Positions 7,938 to 16,260 of a stretch of 64,000 bases of DNA are shown piece after piece. The first letter of the stretch is position 1; each line of letters starts with the position of its first letter. A program made the position numbers and the translations under genes. This DNA comes from Gammaproteobacteria bacterium LSUCC0096 (GTDB taxonomy: Bacteria > Pseudomonadota > Gammaproteobacteria > Pseudomonadales > Litorivicinaceae), in contig VIEA01000001.1 of assembly GCA_008087055.1 (NCBI GenBank), positions 136,514-200,513 on the forward strand, read 5' to 3'. The notes beneath the pieces are model-generated. The model did no database searches. It saw only the letters and a program-made list of their open reading frames with translations, and was not told the origin of the DNA.

Positions 7938-9072
7938 AAAAGCGGCTTATGTTGCTAATGGGGCTGAACTTGATCAGCCCTTTGAAGACAACGAGTTATT
8001 GAATCGAAAAGATGATTTTCCTTTCGAGGATCCTCCTTGGCGTGTGCTGGATACCGAAGCGACATTTGAACCAATGGAAATTAAGGTTGCATCAGATGTT
8101 ACTGATGCTTCTGAACCAGCAGGTGAGATCGAATCGCTTGCAGACTCCTCTGAGCCAGAAGGACTTGAATCGACGATGGAATCTGTCGACGGCTCGCTAG
8201 ACGACTCGGAAGAACGTACTGAGGACGCTGCCGAGGCGACGGTAGAGCCAACTGTCATTGGAATTACCGAAGAGGAAGCTGAGGCTCGTGTCGCAGAAGC
8301 AGTTGCAGCAAAGCAGGTTGAGCTGACTGAACAATATGAACCTCGTATTAAAGAGCTCGAGGCACAATTAGCCGATGCGCAGGCTCAGATAGAACAAACG
8401 CGAATCGAAGTCCGTGAATCCGCTGAAAAAGAATTTCAAGAGCAGCTCGAATCGAGCCGTAAAACCTATGATGGATTAACTCAAAAGTTGGCGCACGCAA
8501 GTGACAACGTAAGCGAGTTTTTCGAGCCATTGTCGCGTTTGGCAGTGCATGTTGGAACACAACTAGTTCGAGGTGAGCTGACTGTTGGGCCAACTGCAAT
8601 CGCGCGCCTCGTCCAGGGCTGTTTAGATCAATTAGAGGGCTATCAGCCAAAAAATCCCCCAATTCTGAAAATGCATCCGGAAGACTTGGCGATGTATCTA
8701 TCATCAATTGATGGTGAGCCTGAAGGCGTTCAACTTCGTCCTGATGAGACTATGGCTCGCGGAGATGTATCGCTACAAATGGATGACACAGCCGTTGAAG
8801 ATTTAATTGAAAATCGTTTAGAGCGATTGGCCAATCATATTTTTGGCCTGGGTCATGGTTTTACTGACGAAATATTTCGAACACCCTTAAGTGGCCAGTC
8901 AGATACTGAAGCTGCATTTGAAGACATCGAAGACTACATCGAACACGAAGTTGTCGATGTATCGGAAGTCGCCGAGCCAGAATTAAACATCGACGATACA
9001 GTTGAAGACGACATAATCTTAGCCGAAGCCGAAGCCGAAGCCGAAGCTAGTGATGAAGAGAAACCAGAATGA
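7924..9072 (+). CDS. fliH: Flagellar export ATPase regulator FliH, long acidic form
   Basis: 382 residues from the ATG at 7924 (AGG at 7913-7915 favours it over the GTG at 7918). Most FliH proteins are 230-280 residues. The middle is FliH-like: a long Ala/Glu-rich coiled coil (residues about 115-190), then the DNVSEFFEPLSRLAVHVG and MHPEDLAMYL regions that precede the FliI-binding end. Added are an acidic N-terminal stretch of about 100 residues rich in Glu, Asp and Ser, and an acidic C-terminal tail of about 60 residues ending in repeated Ala-Glu. FliH dimers hold FliI and dock it at the C ring through FliN. Position between fliG and fliI confirms identity. Confidence 0.9.
   Translation: MTSSKKAAYVANGAELDQPFEDNELLNRKDDFPFEDPPWRVLDTEATFEPMEIKVASDVTDASEPAGEIESLADSSEPEGLESTMESVDGSLDDSEERTEDAAEATVEPTVIGITEEEAEARVAEAVAAKQVELTEQYEPRIKELEAQLADAQAQIEQTRIEVRESAEKEFQEQLESSRKTYDGLTQKLAHASDNVSEFFEPLSRLAVHVGTQLVRGELTVGPTAIARLVQGCLDQLEGYQPKNPPILKMHPEDLAMYLSSIDGEPEGVQLRPDETMARGDVSLQMDDTAVEDLIENRLERLANHIFGLGHGFTDEIFRTPLSGQSDTEAAFEDIEDYIEHEVVDVSEVAEPELNIDDTVEDDIILAEAEAEAEASDEEKPE
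9021..9047 (+). repeat. Hexanucleotide tandem repeat inside fliH
   Basis: Four perfect copies of AGCCGA followed by a partial copy. It encodes an Ala-Glu run in the FliH tail. Because the unit is six bases, slippage would change tail length without shifting the frame. Confidence 0.9.
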
Positions 9073-10385
9073 TGGACTTTTCTTCCGTCGTCGAAACTGT
9101 CTGTTCAGATCTGAAAAGTCCAGCTCCTGAGAGAACTGGTACTCTTGTTAGAGTGGTCGGGATGACCCTCGAAGCCCGAGGAATACTGGCTCCAGTTGGC
9201 TCCCTGTGTCGAATCGAAACAACGAACCATGAAAGCTTTGATGCAGAAGTGGTTGGCTTTCATAACGATATTTTGTACTTGATGCCATTTACCGATCCTT
9301 CGGGAGTTTCGCCTGGAGCACGCGTGAGGCTAATCAGTGCAACTGCAAAAGCGGCAGTAGGTAATGCGCAGCTAGGCCGGATTTTAGATGGATTGGGGCA
9401 ACCTTTGGATGGGAAGCCTGCACCTGCGTCCGATAAGTTATTAGGTCTTCAAGGCCTCATTATTAATCCTATGGAACGAGGCAGTATTGATTCACCGCTT
9501 GATGTTGGCGTGAAAACAATCAATGGCCTTCTAACTCTCGGTCGTGGTCAGCGTGTTGGATTGATGGCGGGATCTGGAGTTGGGAAAAGCGTTCTTTTGG
9601 GAATGATGACCAAATACACCGATGCCGATATTGTTGTGATTGGCCTAATCGGCGAGCGTGGACGGGAAGTCAAAGAATTTATTACTGAAACGCTAGGTCC
9701 TGAGGGGCTCGAGAAATCGATTGTGATTGCCTCGCCCGCGAATGAATCTCCTGTATTGCGTCTTCGTGCGACGATGCTTGCGCACCTGGTGGCTGAGTAT
9801 TGGCGAGACCAGGGAAAGAATGTATTGCTCTTAGTTGATTCCATGACACGTGTCGCTCATGCGCAACGAGAGATTGGTTTAGCTGTTGGCGAGCCGCCCA
9901 CTTCTAAAGGATATCCGCCGTCGGTTTTTGCCTTGCTACCGAAGTTAATCGAACGTTCAGGTGTTGGGCGTCATGGTCATGGCTCGATAACGGCAATTTA
10001 CACGGTGTTAGCTGAAGGCGATGATCGCTCGGATCCGATCATTGATATTACGCGAGCTTCGTTAGATGGCCAGGTAATGCTCTCACGCGAATTAGCGGAC
10101 GCAGCATTTTATCCTGCCATTGATTTAACGGGTTCTGTTAGTCGCGTTATGAATCAACTGGTCAGTCCTGAGCAGCTAAAGCGCGCAAATCATTTTAGAC
10201 GCCTGTGGACTCTATATCAGCAAAATAAAGATTTGATTCAAGTGGGTGCTTATGAGCAGGGAACAAACCCTGAGCTCGACGAAGCGATTCAGAAGCGACC
10301 TCAATTAGAAGCGTTTATGCGTCAAGACGAATCGGAGCGATTTGATACTGAATCGACGCAGAATGCGCTCAATGGGGTCGTATGA
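9069..10385 (+). CDS. fliI: Flagellum-specific ATPase FliI
   Basis: 438 residues. Walker A GSGVGKS at about 168-174, the conserved GLIGERGREVKEF segment, Walker B LLLVDSMTRVAHAQREIG and the GEPPTSKGYPPSVFALLP region identify the FliI/YscN type of F1-like ATPase. It forms a hexamer under the export gate and helps unload substrates from chaperones. The start overlaps the fliH stop (ATGATG), and its stop overlaps fliJ, so fliH-fliI-fliJ are translationally coupled. Confidence 0.97.
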   Translation: MMDFSSVVETVCSDLKSPAPERTGTLVRVVGMTLEARGILAPVGSLCRIETTNHESFDAEVVGFHNDILYLMPFTDPSGVSPGARVRLISATAKAAVGNAQLGRILDGLGQPLDGKPAPASDKLLGLQGLIINPMERGSIDSPLDVGVKTINGLLTLGRGQRVGLMAGSGVGKSVLLGMMTKYTDADIVVIGLIGERGREVKEFITETLGPEGLEKSIVIASPANESPVLRLRATMLAHLVAEYWRDQGKNVLLLVDSMTRVAHAQREIGLAVGEPPTSKGYPPSVFALLPKLIERSGVGRHGHGSITAIYTVLAEGDDRSDPIIDITRASLDGQVMLSRELADAAFYPAIDLTGSVSRVMNQLVSPEQLKRANHFRRLWTLYQQNKDLIQVGAYEQGTNPELDEAIQKRPQLEAFMRQDESERFDTESTQNALNGVV

Positions 10386-10825
10386 TGAGTTGTTGGGATA
10401 TTTTAGAAAGACGAGCGCGAGTTGATCGGGATAAAGCTGCTGAAGCGGTTTCTGAGGTTCGAGGAAAAATTTCAGAGCAGCAAGCGCTTTGTGATCGAAC
10501 GCGAGAAATTGCCGAGCAATACCAGAAAAAAATCACTGCGACTCAGGGCGCTGCGACTCATTTCGGGGATATTCAATTGTATCGCACATCACTGAAGCAA
10601 ATGCAGCAAGCGATCAGTTACATTCAAACGCAAATTGCCACTTTAGAAATGGAATTATCTCGGAAGCAACGACTCTTGACGCAGGCTGAATTGGAGCGTC
10701 AGAAATATCAAAAGCTGATCGAGCGTGAGAAGGCTCATATTGCTCAACTTGCGGCGCACCGGGAGGCTCGTGAGTTGGACGAGATTGGTGGGCAACTGCA
10801 CTATCGAAAAACAAAACTGGCCTAA
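10382..10825 (+). CDS. fliJ: Flagellar export stalk protein FliJ
   Basis: 147 residues, entirely helical and highly charged with an obvious coiled coil, the expected FliJ size and make-up. It begins in the ATGATG overlap with fliI. FliJ is the central stalk of the FliI hexamer, resembling the gamma subunit of F1, and contacts FlhA. Assignment rests on length, coiled-coil character and gene order more than on a sharp motif. Confidence 0.9.
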   Translation: MMSCWDILERRARVDRDKAAEAVSEVRGKISEQQALCDRTREIAEQYQKKITATQGAATHFGDIQLYRTSLKQMQQAISYIQTQIATLEMELSRKQRLLTQAELERQKYQKLIEREKAHIAQLAAHREARELDEIGGQLHYRKTKLA

Positions 10826-10873
10826 ACCTTGCTCTAGTCCTTGTAGATAATTTTTGGAAGGACTGAGTCGGCC

Positions 10874-12133
10874 ATGGCGTCTACTTCAAATATCACTATT
10901 TCTTTGCAATCAGCCGCACCATCAAAAAGCGATGATTTAAATAAAACGAGTAAAAATAGTGATTTAGACACTAATGCGCATGCGGGTGGATTTGATCGAG
11001 CGTTAGAAAAAGCGCAGTCAGATCGAGCTCCTGCTACCGGCAAAGATTTGCCGCGGGAGGATGTGATGCGCGAAGAAAGGCCGATTTCTGACGAACAGAT
11101 CAAAGTCGACCTCAACGCCTTGCAGACACGGAAGGCAGGTAATGTGAATTTGTTGACGTCTGCTGATCAAAGCGCCGGAGTATCTGATGAATCGCTGATC
11201 GCTTTTATGCAAGATCAAGGTTTTTCCCGCGCTGATATGGCGCAACTGCTGATGGCTAAGAGAGATCCTCAGTCGACAGAACTTCAATCGACCGCGTCTT
11301 GGTTGAAAATGAAGGGCGGAGACGATGTTGGTGCCCAAATCGAGAATGTGCTTGTCGATGAGATCAAGCCGACAAATCTTGCAGAGGCCTTGGCTGCCCA
11401 ACTGACTGATCCCAAGCACCCCATCAAATCGTCAGCAATTGTTGAGGTTTTGGCATTAAAAGATATATCGCAATTTGTAAAAGCTCAGATTGCGAGCGAA
11501 TCGTCAGATCAGTTCGCAATTAAGTTTTCTGATCTATTGCCGTCACTGACCAGGAAGCCAGTTCTTGGTGCCTCGACTAACCAGGGCGGTGCATCCGAAT
11601 CGGGTTCATTTTCATCGAATCAGTTCGACGCCAAATCCTTAGCTGAAATGGCTAAAACATCAGGTCCGCAGGAATTTCGTGAATTTCTCGTGGAGCATTT
11701 GAAACGAGCTGAATCACTCCGCGAATTGACTGATAAGCTTGGTAATATGGTCGCTAGACAAATCGCAGGTCAAATTGGGCGGGGCCGATGGAGTTTGGAA
11801 ATAGCCATGCATCCCGCTGAATTGGGTTCGATTGAAATTGAAATGGAAATGACAGAGCGCGGACTTGAAGCAAGCTTCCGTGCTTCCCATTCTGTAACTC
11901 GAGACTTGTTGATGGAGTCTATGCCCCGTCTAAAGAGTTGGTTTGAAGAAGGTGGCATTGATGTTGCATATGCAGGGTTAACCCAAGATTCTGGGGCCCA
12001 AAATGGCGGAAATTCGACAGGTGAGCAGCGTGCTCAGTCGAATATCCAGGCCACAGAATCTGAAGAATCGTCCGATTCAACTGATAATCAGTTGTTCGAT
12101 GATGGTTCGACGGGATTGGATATACGCGTTTAG
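10874..12133 (+). CDS. fliK: Flagellar hook-length control protein FliK
   Basis: 419 residues. The N-terminal two thirds are low-complexity Ser/Gln/Asp-rich, as in FliK rulers. The C-terminal Flg_hook domain begins near residue 290: IGRGRWSLEIAMHPAELG, then IEIEMEMTERGLEASFRAS, and LLMESMPRLKSWFEEGGI. FliK is secreted during hook growth and its C-terminal domain flips the FlhB specificity switch. The hook protein of this organism is very large, and a second FliK-type gene lies at 29130, so this may be one of two length-related proteins. Confidence 0.92.
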   Translation: MASTSNITISLQSAAPSKSDDLNKTSKNSDLDTNAHAGGFDRALEKAQSDRAPATGKDLPREDVMREERPISDEQIKVDLNALQTRKAGNVNLLTSADQSAGVSDESLIAFMQDQGFSRADMAQLLMAKRDPQSTELQSTASWLKMKGGDDVGAQIENVLVDEIKPTNLAEALAAQLTDPKHPIKSSAIVEVLALKDISQFVKAQIASESSDQFAIKFSDLLPSLTRKPVLGASTNQGGASESGSFSSNQFDAKSLAEMAKTSGPQEFREFLVEHLKRAESLRELTDKLGNMVARQIAGQIGRGRWSLEIAMHPAELGSIEIEMEMTERGLEASFRASHSVTRDLLMESMPRLKSWFEEGGIDVAYAGLTQDSGAQNGGNSTGEQRAQSNIQATESEESSDSTDNQLFDDGSTGLDIRV

Positions 12134-12148
12134 TGAAGAGGATTCAGC

Positions 12149-12730
12149 ATGGCTGACGAGCAGATTGAAGAAGAAGAAGGCGGTGGCAAAAAAGGTGGTC
12201 TAGTGAAGATCATTTTATTGGTTGTCGGTGTTGTGCTGGTGGTCCTTTTGACCATTGGTTTGACGCTGTATTTCACTGGATTCTTCGATCCAGGCCCTGA
12301 AGAAGTGGCAGAAGAGCAGATCAGTGCTCTTGAAACAGAGGCTGCTGCGGCTGCTGAGGAAGTTTCACAGCAACCTGCGAAGATTCAACTTGAAGCTCCT
12401 GCTGTCGAAAAATTTGAGACGGTGTATTACGAGCTTGAACGCGAGTTCTTGGCGAATGTTGCAAACTCTCGCAAGGTGATGCAAATCAAGATTGCGATCA
12501 TGACGCATTATGACGAGCAGGTGATTGCGAATATTGAAAAGCATTCGTTTGCGATTCGTTCTGTAGTGCTCGACATCATGCGACAGGTGACAGAGCAAGA
12601 TATCGATCAGCCGGATTTTCGAGTCAATATGGCCGAAGATATTCGCTTGGCGATGAATGCGACACTTGAAGAGTATGAAGATTTCGGTGGCGTTGAAAAA
12701 GTATATTTCAACGAATTCATCGTTCAGTAA
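12149..12730 (+). CDS. fliL: Flagellar basal-body protein FliL
   Basis: 193 residues: a short cytosolic Glu/Lys/Gly-rich start, one membrane segment at about 22-45 (VKIILLVVGVVLVVLLTIGL), an acidic periplasmic linker and the FliL domain with YYELEREFLANVANSRKVMQ and the later ATLEEYEDFGGVEKVYFNEFIVQ. FliL rings surround the stator and help torque under load. It stands 15 nt after fliK and 13 nt before fliM, in standard order. Confidence 0.95.
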   Translation: MADEQIEEEEGGGKKGGLVKIILLVVGVVLVVLLTIGLTLYFTGFFDPGPEEVAEEQISALETEAAAAAEEVSQQPAKIQLEAPAVEKFETVYYELEREFLANVANSRKVMQIKIAIMTHYDEQVIANIEKHSFAIRSVVLDIMRQVTEQDIDQPDFRVNMAEDIRLAMNATLEEYEDFGGVEKVYFNEFIVQ

Positions 12731-12743
12731 CTAGGGGAGCATC

Positions 12744-13739
12744 ATGGCTGAGAGTCTGCTAACACCAGAAGAACTCGAAGCGCTTGCTGAAGGCGTCGAT
12801 TCTGGCGATCTGGAAACAGATACAGGATTCAATTTGCAAGCTCGTGTTGTGAAACACGATCTTGCGTCAGAAGATTCGACGCTTGGCGTGAATCTCTCGT
12901 CGATCGATATGATCAACGAGCGGTTTATTCGGATGTTTCGGTTGGGTCTTTTAGAGGTTTTGCGAACAAGCCCTCGAATTAACCCTGCCCGGGTCCGGAT
13001 CATGAAGTTCGGTGATTATCTTCCAGATTTGAAAGCACCGCTGTCGGTGACAACAATTCGGACTCCACCACTTCGCGGTTCGTCGATGGTTTTGATTGAG
13101 CCGAATATTATTTTTTCAGCCCTTGATAACTTTTTTGGCGGGTTTGGTCGCGGAATTGGAGCACTGCCTCCTGGGCGTTTGTTTACGCCGACCGAGACTC
13201 GGATCATTAAAATGATGCTGGACCAACTATTTCTGTCGCTACAGGAAGCTTGGGCTCCTTTGATGCCCATCGAGATCGAAACTGTAAGCTCAGAGATCAA
13301 CCCTCAGTTTGCGCAGATCGTTGATGAGAATGATTTGATCATTCTTTCACGTTTCGAGGCTGAGCTTGGTGATAGCGTCAAGGGTTTTATTGACATCGTT
13401 TATCCATACGCTGCTCTGAAACCGTTTAGAGAGCTTCTGAGAAGCCGATTGCAAACAGGCGATGGGAATGAAGAATCGGATCGTTTGTGGCTTGAGAATA
13501 TGGAATTGGCCTCTGGAGACGCGGAAGTTCAAGCGAGAGTTGAGTTGGCTAAATTGAAAGTCCCAGTCCGCGAGTTTGAAGCGTTAGAAGAAGGCCAAGT
13601 GCTCTTCTTTAAAAAACCAGATTATGCGCGTTTGATCGTGAATGAAGTTCCAATTTTTGAAAGCTCTGTTGGTACGCATGGTACTCAAGTGGCAATCAAG
13701 ATTGAGAATCCGATTAAGCCTGAAGAAAAGAGTGATTAA
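12744..13739 (+). CDS. fliM: Flagellar motor switch protein FliM
   Basis: 331 residues. The N-terminal motif LLTPEELEALAEGV resembles, but is looser than, the CheY-binding peptide LSQDEIDALL of other FliM proteins. The middle domain has RVRIMKFGDYLPDLKAPLSVT and GGFGRG, and the C-terminal SpoA-type domain contains LKVPVREFEALEEGQVLFFKKP. FliM builds the C ring and receives CheY-P. No chemotaxis gene lies in this window, so its signalling partner must be encoded elsewhere, if present. Confidence 0.96.
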   Translation: MAESLLTPEELEALAEGVDSGDLETDTGFNLQARVVKHDLASEDSTLGVNLSSIDMINERFIRMFRLGLLEVLRTSPRINPARVRIMKFGDYLPDLKAPLSVTTIRTPPLRGSSMVLIEPNIIFSALDNFFGGFGRGIGALPPGRLFTPTETRIIKMMLDQLFLSLQEAWAPLMPIEIETVSSEINPQFAQIVDENDLIILSRFEAELGDSVKGFIDIVYPYAALKPFRELLRSRLQTGDGNEESDRLWLENMELASGDAEVQARVELAKLKVPVREFEALEEGQVLFFKKPDYARLIVNEVPIFESSVGTHGTQVAIKIENPIKPEEKSD

Positions 13740-13765
13740 GTCGATCCGACTGATGGAGGTGGATT

Positions 13766-14116
13766 GTGAGTGAATTTGAAGCAGATGATGCTGTAGACAA
13801 TACAGAAGCGGTAAGTGCCGAAGATCAGGTCGAGGGGGCTGAGGCGAAGATCCCTTCAAAAATGAACCGTGAAGTGATCGAAAATATCCCGGTCACACTG
13901 GCAATTGAAGTTGGTCGTGCATCATTAAAGATCCGAGATTTAATGCGTTTAACTCAAGGTAGTGTCGTTGAATTGGATCGTCTCGCTGGAGAGCCCCTAG
14001 ATATCGTAGTTAATGATACAGTAGTGGCCCAGGGAGAGGTGGTTCTGGTGAATGACCGTTATGGTGTTCGCTTGACGCAGGTTATTTCAGCGGCCGACCG
14101 GATCAAAAACCTCTAA
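13766..14116 (+). CDS. fliN: Flagellar motor switch protein FliN
   Basis: 116 residues starting with GTG at 13766, preceded by a strong GGAGGTGG site at 13755-13762. An acidic N-terminus of about 40 residues leads to the SpoA domain: IPVTLAIEVGRASLKIRDLMRL, LDRLAGEPLDIVVND and the closing RYGVRLTQVISAADRIKNL. FliN forms the lower C ring and docks FliH-FliI. Ordinary length for the short FliN class. Confidence 0.96.
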   Translation: MSEFEADDAVDNTEAVSAEDQVEGAEAKIPSKMNREVIENIPVTLAIEVGRASLKIRDLMRLTQGSVVELDRLAGEPLDIVVNDTVVAQGEVVLVNDRYGVRLTQVISAADRIKNL

Positions 14117-14140
14117 TCACTTGATTTTGGAGGTGTATGA

Positions 14141-14461
14141 GTGGAATACGTTGACTGGGTATCTTTTGTCTTAAGTTTTCTACTCGTTATTGCACTACTT
14201 GGGGCAACACTTTGGGGCCTCAAGCGTTTCGGTCGGATGCAGTTAAACAATCGATCTGGCCAATCGTCTATTCAGTTAATCGATTCATTTAGCCTTGGTG
14301 CTCGCCAACGTATTATATTAGTTGAGGCCGATGGCCAAAGGATCTTAGTGGGCGTATCGCCTCAAGCGATGTCTGGTCTCGGCCAATGGCCAAAACAGGA
14401 CGCGCCTGAATTCTCGGAGATGCTCCGCGATGCAGGGGCGCAGACGGGGACGTCTCAGTGA
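14141..14461 (+). CDS. fliO: Flagellar export-gate assembly protein FliO
   Basis: 106 residues from a GTG at 14141 with a GGAGGTG site upstream. One membrane segment near residues 6-28, then a short cytosolic domain with SIQLIDSFSLGARQRIILVEADGQRILVGVSP, the typical FliO core. FliO helps FliP-FliR form the export pore. An ATG at 14137 is out of frame and yields only five codons. The stop overlaps the fliP start by 4 nt. Confidence 0.9.
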   Translation: MEYVDWVSFVLSFLLVIALLGATLWGLKRFGRMQLNNRSGQSSIQLIDSFSLGARQRIILVEADGQRILVGVSPQAMSGLGQWPKQDAPEFSEMLRDAGAQTGTSQ

Positions 14462-15189
14462 TTAGACTCATTCTAGTACTCTCATTTTTTGTGACACCAG
14501 CGGCGTTTGGTGACGCTCTTCCTATTGTTACCGTCACAGAGGAGCAGGGAGCGACCCAGTACAGCTTGACCCTTCAGTTGCTGGCATTGATGACATTGCT
14601 GTCCTTACTGCCGGCGATGCTTCTTGGCCTGACTTCATTTGTACGAATTATTATTGTCTTGTCCTTGTTACGACAAGCGCTTGGAACCATGCAAACACCG
14701 CCGAACCAGGTGCTGTTGGGCATCGCTTTATTTCTCACCTTCTTTGTCATGGCTCCGGTTTTTAACAGTGTGTATGACACGGCCATTCTTCCGTATCTGA
14801 ACGAAGAGATTTCGATAGAAGCCGCGATTGCTGCGGCAGAGATACCAGTTCGCGGGTTCATGTTGAACCAAACACGCCAAGAAGATATCGGCATGTTTGT
14901 GCAGATCGCCGGAATGGAGGCAATTCCTGCTCCAGAGGACGTGCCCTTTTCAATTCTGGCACCAGCTTTTATTACATCAGAGTTGAAGAGTGCCTTCATT
15001 ATTGCGTTCATGATTTATATCCCTTTTGTGGTGATTGACCTGATCGTGGCAAGTGTTCTGATGTCGATGGGTATGATGATGCTTTCTCCAATGATGATTT
15101 CGATGCCATTTAAATTGATGTTATTTGTATTGGTTGATGGCTGGACTTTGATCATGGGATCGCTTGCTGCAAGCTTTGCGATGCCGTAA
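14458..15189 (+). CDS. fliP: Flagellar export-gate protein FliP
   Basis: 243 residues from a GTG start inside the GTGA overlap with fliO. A cleavable signal-like N-terminus precedes four membrane segments, with FliP signatures LLSLLPAMLLGLTSFVRIII, LSLLRQALGTMQTPPNQVL and the C-terminal SMGMMMLSPMMISMPFKLML. Five FliP, one FliR and four FliQ form the pore of the export gate. Normal length. Confidence 0.97.
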   Translation: MIRLILVLSFFVTPAAFGDALPIVTVTEEQGATQYSLTLQLLALMTLLSLLPAMLLGLTSFVRIIIVLSLLRQALGTMQTPPNQVLLGIALFLTFFVMAPVFNSVYDTAILPYLNEEISIEAAIAAAEIPVRGFMLNQTRQEDIGMFVQIAGMEAIPAPEDVPFSILAPAFITSELKSAFIIAFMIYIPFVVIDLIVASVLMSMGMMMLSPMMISMPFKLMLFVLVDGWTLIMGSLAASFAMP

Positions 15190-15198
15190 GGAGGATCG

Positions 15199-15471
15199 AT
15201 GTTAGACACAGCATTAGTTATTGAATTGGGCCGAGAGGCTTTATGGGTTGCTGTATTAATTTCAGGTCCTTTGCTCGCGATTGCGTTGGTTGTCGGCTTG
15301 ATTATTGGGATCATTCAAGCGGCCACATCTATCAACGAAATGACCCTATCCTTCATTCCAAAACTGGCAGCTCTCGTTATCGTGTTGATCGGTTTAGGAT
15401 CTTGGCAAATCTCAGTGCTTGTTGATTTCACACGAAGGATTTACGAGCGTATTCCGACGTTCTTCTTTTAA
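15199..15471 (+). CDS. fliQ: Flagellar export-gate protein FliQ
   Basis: 90 residues with two membrane helices, preceded by AGGAGG. The sequence AATSINEMTLSFIPKLAAL is the conserved FliQ centre. FliQ wraps the FliP-FliR core of the export pore. Ordinary in size and position. Confidence 0.97.
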   Translation: MLDTALVIELGREALWVAVLISGPLLAIALVVGLIIGIIQAATSINEMTLSFIPKLAALVIVLIGLGSWQISVLVDFTRRIYERIPTFFF

Positions 15472-15480
15472 GGCCAGTCG

Positions 15481-16260
15481 ATGGAGCTCTTTGTTGCAGA
15501 TTTGATCGAGCGGTTTTATACGGCGCTCTGGCCATTTCTGCGGATTGGCGCGATGTTGATTGCTGTGCCTGTTCTCTCTATTGATGCCGTCTCTGTTCGC
15601 ATTCGTGTTTTGCTTACGCTTGCTCTGACACTGATGATCTATCCAATGGTGGACTGGCCGACCATCGACCCTGTGTCTGCAGAAGGGTTATCTGAGATTG
15701 TGAATCAAATCTTGATTGGTGTTTTGATGGGCTTTTTCCTGCAAATCGTAACAGCTGCGGTCGTAGTTGGTGGGCAGGCAATCGCAAACGCGATGGGGCT
15801 ATCAATGGCGACTATGGTAGATCCCGGTCTTGGCACAGTTCCATTGGTTTCCCAATTTCTATTGATTATAGCAACCTTGATTTTCTTAAGTGTTGGTGGC
15901 CATGTATTGGTGATCGGCATTCTATTAAGGAGTTTTGAGACCTTTCCGGTCGGCGTTGCGTTTATTGGAGAAGCTAACTTTGCGGCTCTGATTGAGTGGA
16001 GCGCGATGATGTTCTTAGGTGGTGTTTTGATCGCACTTCCAGTGATGGTTGCCCTGTTGTTGGTTAATGCTGGTGTGGGCGTTATTACCCGAGCTGCGCC
16101 GAGTTTGAATATTTTCGCAGTTGGTTTCCCAGTGTTTTTCTTAACCGGCTATGCCATTTTGATTCTATCGATGGCAGGAATTGGTGCGCGAATGCAATGG
16201 CTTTGGATGGAAGGTATTGAGCGCGTGAAAGACTTTGTTCTTGTCCCCGGAGTGCTTTAA
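15481..16260 (+). CDS. fliR: Flagellar export-gate protein FliR
   Basis: 259 residues, about six membrane segments. Motifs include FLRIGAMLIAVPVL near the start, the MGFFLQIVTAAVVVGGQAIA and MGLSMATMVDPG segments, and GVITRAAPSLNIFAVGFP. FliR is the single-copy subunit that closes the FliP-FliQ pore. Its stop (TAA) shares its last base with the ATG of flhB (TAATG), so flhB translation is coupled. Confidence 0.97.
   Translation: MELFVADLIERFYTALWPFLRIGAMLIAVPVLSIDAVSVRIRVLLTLALTLMIYPMVDWPTIDPVSAEGLSEIVNQILIGVLMGFFLQIVTAAVVVGGQAIANAMGLSMATMVDPGLGTVPLVSQFLLIIATLIFLSVGGHVLVIGILLRSFETFPVGVAFIGEANFAALIEWSAMMFLGGVLIALPVMVALLLVNAGVGVITRAAPSLNIFAVGFPVFFLTGYAILILSMAGIGARMQWLWMEGIERVKDFVLVPGVL

Noticed and set aside
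9021-9047. Phase-variable repeat in fliH
   Set aside because: The unit is six bases, so gain or loss of units keeps the frame; it can change length only.
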